Positions 57,700-64,000 of a stretch of DNA of 64,000 nt are shown in pieces. Source of the DNA: Vicia villosa. Taxonomy: Eukaryota > Streptophyta > Magnoliopsida > Fabales > Fabaceae. Numbering within the stretch: position 1 is the first letter of the stretch; each line of letters opens with the position of its first letter. The notes under the pieces are model-generated. The model was not told where the DNA came from, did no database searches, and worked only from the letters and a program-made list of their open reading frames with translations. The position numbers and the translations under genes are program-made. Where the stretch lies: the NCBI RefSeq assembly GCF_029867415.1, contig NW_026704997.1, forward strand, positions 1,240,001-1,304,000. Direction: 5' to 3'.

Positions 57700-59855
57700 C
57701 CTACCTATCAAGCTCCGACACACCAATCAAAAGGCGTGTCCCCGCACCGGACACGTATTGGACACCGACACACGTACAACACGCGTATGACACGTATCAG
57801 ACACTTTTTTGAAGTGTCCAACGAGAAAGAAAATTAAAATGCAACAGATACAGATACGACACACTATTTCAAATAACGGACACATCAACTTTTCAAATTC
57901 TCAGAATTGAAAGAAATAAAAACATTTTTTTACCTTTCATATTCTATTTCCCCACTATAAAGACAACTTGTATTTTTTTTTCATCTTCTCTGTTTATTTT
58001 CATCTTCTTTGTTTGTTTTCATCTTTGTTGCATGGCGCTTCGCCACAGTCCGATATTCCACCGTTGCCACCGCCGATATTTCACTCTTTCACTTCCTATA
58101 CTGATTCTTTTTCTTTCTTAATTGAAAGTACTCAATTTAAGTGATGTTTTAGTTGATTAAGAGTACTAAGTTTGAATGTACATAAATTTTGGTTCTCATT
58201 TTAGACTCTTTATAAATTGTGCTCATAAATTACATTATTTTATTAATATATAAAATATGTATAGCCGTGTCCGTGTCCTATATTTTTTACATTAGAGGTG
58301 TCCTCGTGTCCGTATCTATGTCGTGTCCCGTGTCCGCAGTGGCAGAGCCAGAAATTTTAGAGAGCCTGGGCAAAAAGTTTACACCTTGTTTTTACTAATT
58401 TTACATCATGTCTCTACTAATTTTGCTCTTGATTTTATCTAAAAAAAATCTCTTGATTTTGTCCAAAAATTTCACACCATATTTTTACTGATTTTGTCAT
58501 TAATTTTGTCTAAAAATTACTAATTTTGCCACTGGTATTGTCTAAAAATCAACTATTAAATGGAGAGTATACAACAAAAGGAGGGGTTGAGCGCAGACGC
58601 GTGTCCGGGTTCACTGGACTGTAGCTCCGCCCATGATTTTGAGTACCTTGCCTTTTCTAACTTGTACTCTAAAAAAGATGATAAGGAAATAATGAGTATT
58701 CCAATTATCTTTAGTTTTTGTTAGATCTATTTATAGTGAACAATAGTAAATATTCAATTGTAAACGTGTGTGCCCTTGAGGAAACTAAAAAACTTTAAAA
58801 ATTCAAATAGTTTTTTTCCACTTTAGTTTTTATATTGATTTATTATAATATTTATAATTGAGTTGAAATTTCAAATTATTATGCATTTATTTTATTTTAT
58901 AACTATAAATTTACTATACATTAATTTTAATATTATTTTTACTAAAGATAATTTATTCAATAAAAAAGAAAATAAAAAATGAGGGACATAAAATATAATC
59001 CCTCAAAAGCTAACAAAATAATAGTTGGACATTTTCAACTTATCTTAAAAAAAACCCCAAAAATTTTAATTTTATTTATTATGTGGAAAACTTAGATAAT
59101 TTCACAAATTAATTTTGCTTGAACTCTCTAATTTGATCACATAGTAAAACTCATCATTTTCATACATTTCAATTTGTATTACTCTTACCTTTTAATTAAA
59201 TTTAAACGCCCATAATTTCTTGTTTGATTTTATAATATATGAAAAATTATAATGTCGCTATAAAATTATAATAGAAAAGAAGTAAAAAAAATTATAAAAT
59301 TAGGGAAGGTCTAATCAATTATAAATTTTTGAAAGCATAAATTGCAAGAAGACTAAAAAATGAAAATGATATCATTCAAGAAAAAAAGTCGAAGAAGATA
59401 ATTAGCTGATTGGAGTTTTATCAACAATATAAAACTCTTATTATCATAATATTTAATAATAATGATTAAATATGTATATCTTGAAGCACCAACAGTCAAA
59501 GATAAAGAGGGGAAAGATGAAACATCAACCGTTAAAGACAAAGAGGGAAAGATGAAACACTAGCGGGTCTATAACACTGTAGCATAATTAATTTTTTTTA
59601 AATTTTTTTGTTATAATTCATTCATATATAATTAATTGGGTTGGGCCTGTCTGGATCATTGGGTACTCATCTATTTTAGTTTTCACACCCTTATTTTTAT
59701 TAATTTTGTCCCTAATTTCGTCTAGAATTCGACTATTAAATTGGGAGAAATATAAAGAAAATAAGGGTTGAGCCCGGGCGCGTGCCCGGGCTCGCCGGGC
59801 TATAGAACCGCCACTGCGTATCCGTGTCCGAGTCCGGGCTTCATAGGCACCTACT
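57700..59855. mobile_element. TIR element with GGACACG-rich ends, split by other repeats
   Basis: The left part (57700-58340) begins ACCTACCTATCAAGCTCCGACACACC and contains many GGACAC / ACACGTA steps. The right end (59817-59855) is its rough inverse (CCGTGTCCGAGTCCGGGCTTCATAGGCACCTAC). A CAGTGGC-bordered insertion lies between. No transposase is recognised; probably a Mutator-like or related family. Confidence 0.5.
58338..59818. mobile_element. CAGTGGC...GCCACTG repeat element(s), nested
   Basis: The left end CAGTGGCAGAGCCAGAAATT and the right end GGGCTATAGAACCGCCACTG are inverted. An additional internal right end (GGACTGTAGCTCCGCCC, ~58610-58626) shows two related copies, one nested or truncated. 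Both right ends carry GGGTTGAGC-CG-GCGCGTG-CCGGG. The AT-rich interior (58640-59640) has no gene. Confidence 0.5.
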
Positions 59856-60255
59856 AGTCTTTTGAATGACGAAAGTCACGAAACTATTCACAAAGTCTCA
59901 TATGAATTAACAAGGACTAATAATTGTGTCCGAGCTGCCATCCATCTTCTTGGATCCTGGTACTCCTCTTAAATTATTCATTTAATTAAACTCTTCTCGG
60001 GGAGAAAAAAGGGGATCGCAAGCGTTGAAAATTTTCACTCATTTCAACTTTGTCTTCACAAACCATCTTAAAGGAGTATTATGGATAAGATTGAACTTCG
60101 CCCACTGTGCTATGTTACACTATTTAATTCATGGCTTTCCTTGTATAGAAAGCAAATCATTATATTATATTATTAATAATATTAAGATATACGTTGTTAG
60201 ATCTCCAATACGAATGGAACCACGATAGCACCTTCTTCAAAGACTCAATAGCGCC

Positions 60256-60263
60256 TATAAAAA
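60256..60263 (+). promoter_or_regulatory. TATA box of BURP gene 2
   Basis: TATAAAAA in the context AATAGCGCC-TATAAAA shared with BURP gene 1, 62-69 bp before the start codon. The extra distance comes from a TAGTATCTTTCTAATAGAAG stretch just before the ATG, partly absent in gene 1. Confidence 0.75.
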
Positions 60264-60324
60264 GGTTACTTATCTCTAAGTGGAACTCATTCACCACACT
60301 TAGTATCTTTCTAATAGAAGAAAG

Positions 60325-62399
60325 ATGGCTCAGACACTAGCACTTCAGTTTCTTACTTTACTCCTTTTCTTTTTCATGGTAATTAATTCAATTATATATT
60401 TGGTTTCTGCTAGTTTGCAATGATGCCTTGTTAAGGAAACTTTCTATTTATAATTAAGACCTATTTGTGTGATTTGGAGAAAATAATGTGTTTTCATCAA
60501 CTTTAAATATTTTTTATTTTGTTTTCTTTCTTATAATTTTTCATTTGAATATAATCTCTAGCCATATATAATTGTAAGAGAAAATACATGCCCTAACATT
60601 TTTTTAGCTAAAGGTTCATGCAGATAAGGCATGTAGCAATAATATTATACTAATGTTCTCTTTGACATCATTTTTAGAATGGACAAGGCATCACTGCAAG
60701 AGACTTGAAGACAGAGTTACGAGATGTGGATTCCAATGAACAACCTTACATTACACAGTACGGACACACTAAACCAGATTATGCAGCTTCATATAATACT
60801 CATGATTCCAATGGACCTTACAAAACTTCCTACGGTAACCATGAAGCCGAGAAACCAGATTATAATACCGGATATAGGACTCATACCCACCATTCCAATG
60901 AACTCTACAAAACTTCTTACGGTAATCATGAGGCCGAGAAACCAGATTATAATACTGGTTATAAGGCTCGTACACATGATTCCAATGAACCTTACAAAAC
61001 TTCCTACGGTAATCGTGAAGCCGAGAAACCAGATTATAATACTGGTTATAAGGCTCGTACACATGATTCCAATGAACCTTACAAAACTTCCTACGGTAAT
61101 CGTGAAGCCGAGAAACCAGATTATAATACCGGATACAGGGCTCATACCCATGATTCCAATGAACCTTACAGAACTTCCTACGGTAATCATGAAGCCGAGA
61201 AACCAAATTATAATACCGGATATAGGGCTCATAGTCATACCCATGATTCCAATAAACCTTACAAAACTTCCTACGGTAATCATGAAGCCGAGAAACCAGA
61301 TTATGATACCGGATATAGGGCTCATACCCATGATTCCAATGAACCTTACAAAACTTCCTACGGTAATCATGAAGCCGAGAAACCAGATTATGATACCGGA
61401 TATAGGGCTCATACCCATGATTCCAATGAACCTTACAAAACTTCCTACGGTAATCATGAAGCCGAGAAACCAGATTATAATACCGGATATAGGACTCATA
61501 CCCAAAATTCCAATAAACCCTACTTAACTTACGCTAACCATGAAACCGATGAATCCAATGGACCGTACATAGCTTCCTACGGTAAACATGAACCCAATCA
61601 TCCTTACATCACACAGTACGGACCAACTTCCCTTGATCTAAAAGACCTCACGTCTCCAAACTCAAAAAATCTAAAAGGGTCTGCATCTTCCAATTTGGAT
61701 CGCACAGAAGCTTTCAAAACAGGCTTTTTCAATTTGGATGATCTTTATGTTGGACATGTAATGACCCTCCAATTTCCAGTCCAAGAGGTTTCTCATTATC
61801 TCCCAAAAAAAGTGGCTGACTCCATTCCTCTCTCAAAATCACAACTCCCAAGTGTTCTACAACTCTTCTCAATCTCTGAAGATACATCTCAAGCCAAATC
61901 CATGAGAGGAACACTTGAAGAATGCGAAGGAGAAACCATTACTGGAGAGACAAAAGTCTGTGCTAATTCTCTAGAGTCGATGCTCGAATTCGTTGATACA
62001 ATCATTGGTTCAGACACCAAACATAGCATTCTCAGTACCAGCCAGCCATCACCTACCGCTATCCCTCTACAGAAGTACACCATTTTGGAAGTATCACATG
62101 ACATTCACGCTCCTAAATGGGTAGCTTGCCACCCCCTACCTTACCCATATGCAATTCACTATTGCCATTACATAGCTACAGGGAGTAAAGTGTTCAAAGT
62201 CACACTTGTTGGTGATGAGAATGGAGACAAAATGGAAGCTCTTGGCATTTGTCATTTGGATACATCTGATTGGAACCCAGATCATATTGTATTTAAGCAG
62301 CTTGGAATTAAGGCTGGGAAGAATACTCCAGTGTGTCACTTTTTTCCTGTAAACCATCTTTTGTGGGTTCCTGTGGAGCCTTCAAAAGCCACCATGTGA
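60325..62399 (+). CDS. BURP-domain protein with expanded Tyr-rich repeats (long paralogue)
   Basis: Exons 60325-60378 and 60678-62399 (GT-AG) give 591 residues, against 427 in gene 1. The signal peptide is almost the same (MAQTLALQFLTLLLFFFMNG). Residues ~45-285 carry eight 29-residue units of the form EPYKTSYGNHEAEKPDYNTG with linkers YRAHTHDSN, flanked by degenerate units (QPYITQYGHTKPDY; GPYIASYGKHEPNHPYITQY). The BURP domain (~366-588) keeps all four CH motifs (C502H, C514H, C543H, C571H) with the same spacing as gene 1. The family is secreted; copper-binding CH motifs are needed for peptide cyclisation in those BURP proteins that act as cyclases. Polyadenylation signal AATAAA at 62427. 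The frame is intact, and almost the whole length difference from gene 1 is repeats. Confidence 0.93.
60800..61515 (+). repeat. 87-bp coding tandem repeat of BURP gene 2
   Basis: Eight consecutive units of 87 bp (one with a 6-bp insertion, near 61230) encode CCTTACAAAACTTCCTACGG … CCAGATTATAATACCGG. Several neighbouring units differ by only one or two bases, which shows recent expansion or conversion. Because the unit has no stop in two other frames, long shadow frames run across it on both strands. Confidence 0.9.
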
Positions 62400-62770
62400 A
62401 GGGACATGAACAATCTAGATATGTATAATAAAGGTTGATCAACCTTACCAATCCGCAATAGCTATAGCAGCATGCATGTTGGTGAGTGATGACTGATGAC
62501 CAATTTCCTAATTGTATGTTTGTTAGCTGCTTTATGTATAAGTAAGTTAAGAGTATTTTTAACGTCAAAATATATTATGAACTATCACTTCAAGCACAAA
62601 ATGTGCAAGAAGTAGAGAGGAAAAGTAGAAGATAATTTTAAGCATGAAGCTTAGTAAAATGATCCATAAATATCAAAACAACAAATACTAGCAATGACTG
62701 AGAAAAGCCAACAGTACTACCCTGCAACAACAAAAAAATAGCAACCCTAGACCAGTAAAACATGAAGAAA

Positions 62771-63239
62771 AATTGTCTGGAATGAAACCATGATTGTTGG
62801 GCAAGAGCGAAATCCCCCACTACAGCATCACAATATGCAAATTCTCATTAGGTAATTAAAACCCACAAGGGATCCCCATGAGTAGTCACTAATGAGACAC
62901 GGATTAGAAGCCAAACTTTCAAGAAACTATTGCCAAGAAATGGACTTAGTATTATCAACTATCCAACGAACATCTTCCGCTGTGTTATTGAAAATACAGT
63001 CATTACTTGTGGGGAAATAATCAAATAATTGGAATATTTTTTAAGTGGAATGTTGGAAATAAGGCCTTTTTGTGTTTAGGGAAAGTGTTTAAGAATATTG
63101 GAGGCTTCAATAGAAACATAATAGATAGGAGAATTTTTTATGGAAGAGAGAACCTAGTATTTTTCTTAATGCAAAAGTGTGAGATTACATCTCTATTTAT
63201 ACACAAAAGCCCTAGGTGTATATAGATACAATGCAAAGT
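62771..63239. other. Spacer between the BURP duplication and the LINE remnant
   Basis: No gene is supported. A 72-codon frame at 63007-63225 lacks recognisable domains. Confidence 0.45.
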
Positions 63240-64000
63240 TTTTTAAACTGCATGGAGTGTAATTATACCGGATGTGAGTAAAACTATACATAAGTTCTTT
63301 GATAATGATAGAATGTACTTAGATGTTAACTTTGCCCTTGTTACCTTAATTCCCAAAACTCCCAAAGGCAACAACAATTAATAATATGCAACCTATAGCA
63401 TGCTGGACAACCCTTTACAAGATTATTTCAAAAATTCTTACTAACAGATTGAGCAGAGTCATAAATAAAGTGGTGGACGAGAGCCAATCAACATTTCTAC
63501 CTAAAAAAGTTATACAGGACAACATTATCATAACTAAAAAACTCTTAAAAGGATATAAGAGATAAAACATATCTTCAAGATGTGTCATCCAAATGGACTT
63601 ACAAAAAGCATATGATACACTGGAATGATCTGCTCTTGAAGCTATTATCAGAGAGCTGAATTTTTCCACAAAGTTCATCAAGTGGATTAGCCTGTGTGTC
63701 ACAACTATCTCCTATAAGTATAGTATTAATAGGCAGAACAACAAATACCTAAAGGAAAATAGGGGCTTGAGATAAGGGGATCCCATATCCTCATTTGTTT
63801 TAATTATGGAATATATGCATAGATGCCTAAGAAAGCTGCAAAGGATTCCAAACTTTAACTTCCATCCAAAGTGTGAGAGGCTTAAAATCAATAACATTTG
63901 TTTTGAAGATGACTTAATTCTCTTTACAAGATAAGACATAGTGACAATTCAAATCATGATGAAAGTTATGCATGAGTTCTCAGCAGCTATAGGTCTTAAA
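63240..64000 (+). pseudogene. LINE (L1-type) reverse transcriptase remnant, continues past the right edge
   Basis: The plus strand reads, with stops and frame changes, VTLIPKTPKGNNN, then KIISKILTNRLSRVINKVVD, ESQSTFLPKKVIQDNI, IQMDLQKAYDTLE and RGLR-stop-GDPISSFVLIMEYM. The catalytic region reads FEDDLILFTR where YADD or FADD is expected. The order matches plant L1 RT blocks. In-frame stops occur after KGYKR, YDTLE, GLR and FTR, so it is dead. Confidence 0.85.

Larger units (their letters stand above)
59925..62770. repeat. Segmental duplication, copy 2 (BURP gene 2 with flanks)
   Basis: Aligns with 19010-21260 over promoter, exons, intron and 3' flank. The intron is longer (299 against 247 bp) and the repeat array is expanded. 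Confidence 0.85.

Noticed and set aside
60724..61527. Long open frames of 267 codons (+2 frame) and 238/145 codons (minus strand) across the BURP gene 2 repeats, and similar ones in gene 1
   Set aside because: They arise because the 87-bp unit has no stop codon in those frames and is repeated. The real frame has signal peptide, splice sites and BURP domain.

Overview
The window is nuclear DNA of a flowering plant. It is AT-rich, has GT-AG spliced genes, and is packed with plant transposable elements. The element families (Maximus/SIRE-type copia elements with PBS TGGCATCAGAGC and GGGGGAGA polypurine tracts, legume-type MITEs, CACTA ends CACTAGTGC) and the USP/RD22-like BURP genes point to a legume, most likely the vicioid group (Trifolium, Medicago, Pisum, Vicia or a relative). 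The species cannot be fixed from the sequence alone.

Only three host genes are well supported, all on the + strand. A nine-exon CLPP6-type plastid Clp protease subunit gene spans 1073-5106. Its frame is intact over 274 codons, but the catalytic His of the ClpP triad is replaced by Ser. Two BURP-domain genes, at 19350-20880 and 60325-62399, are duplicates about 41 kb apart. They share promoter, intron position and 3' flank. They differ mainly in the number of 29-residue Tyr-rich repeats between signal peptide and BURP domain: about 4 plus degenerate copies in the first, 8 plus degenerate copies in the second. A fourth gene or element ORF enters from the left edge on the - strand (1-221).

Layout: 0.2-1.0 kb, intergenic with palindromic TTCGGAAATGCATTTCCGAA-type motifs. 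1.07-5.1 kb, CLPP6-like gene with MITEs in introns. 5.4-11.8 kb, a DNA-transposon and microsatellite field: a 1.5 kb element with 9-bp target duplication, a foldback element inside a (TA)n tract, a PIF/Harbinger-like element, a ~350-bp degenerate repeat and a Helitron-like 3' end. 12-13 kb, a nested repeat. 13.085-18.790 kb, a complete but decayed Ty1/copia element on the - strand. 19.0-21.3 kb, BURP gene 1. 21.4-24.15 kb, a CACTA element. 24.5-26.1 kb, a MITE and a copia pol fragment.

26.8-49.5 kb is one nested stack. Element A (26818-49465) carries a solo LTR in its 5' LTR, element B (a very young Maximus/SIRE element, antisense) in its body, and a ~5 kb LTR (C) in its 3' LTR. C itself contains a truncated SIRE piece (E). 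51.1-57.7 kb is element D, another SIRE-like element. 57.7-59.85 kb holds nested TIR elements. 59.9-62.8 kb is BURP gene 2. 63.2-64 kb is a decayed LINE reverse transcriptase running off the right edge.

The most interesting biology is threefold. First, the BURP pair has an expanding Tyr-rich repeat array that could be a substrate for BURP-type peptide cyclisation (hypothesis). Second, the CLPP6-like subunit has a lost catalytic His. Third, elements B and D both lost the integrase/RT/RNase H core but kept gag and a large 3' ORF of the plant Transposase_32 type with basic, nuclear-signal-like stretches and no visible membrane segment.
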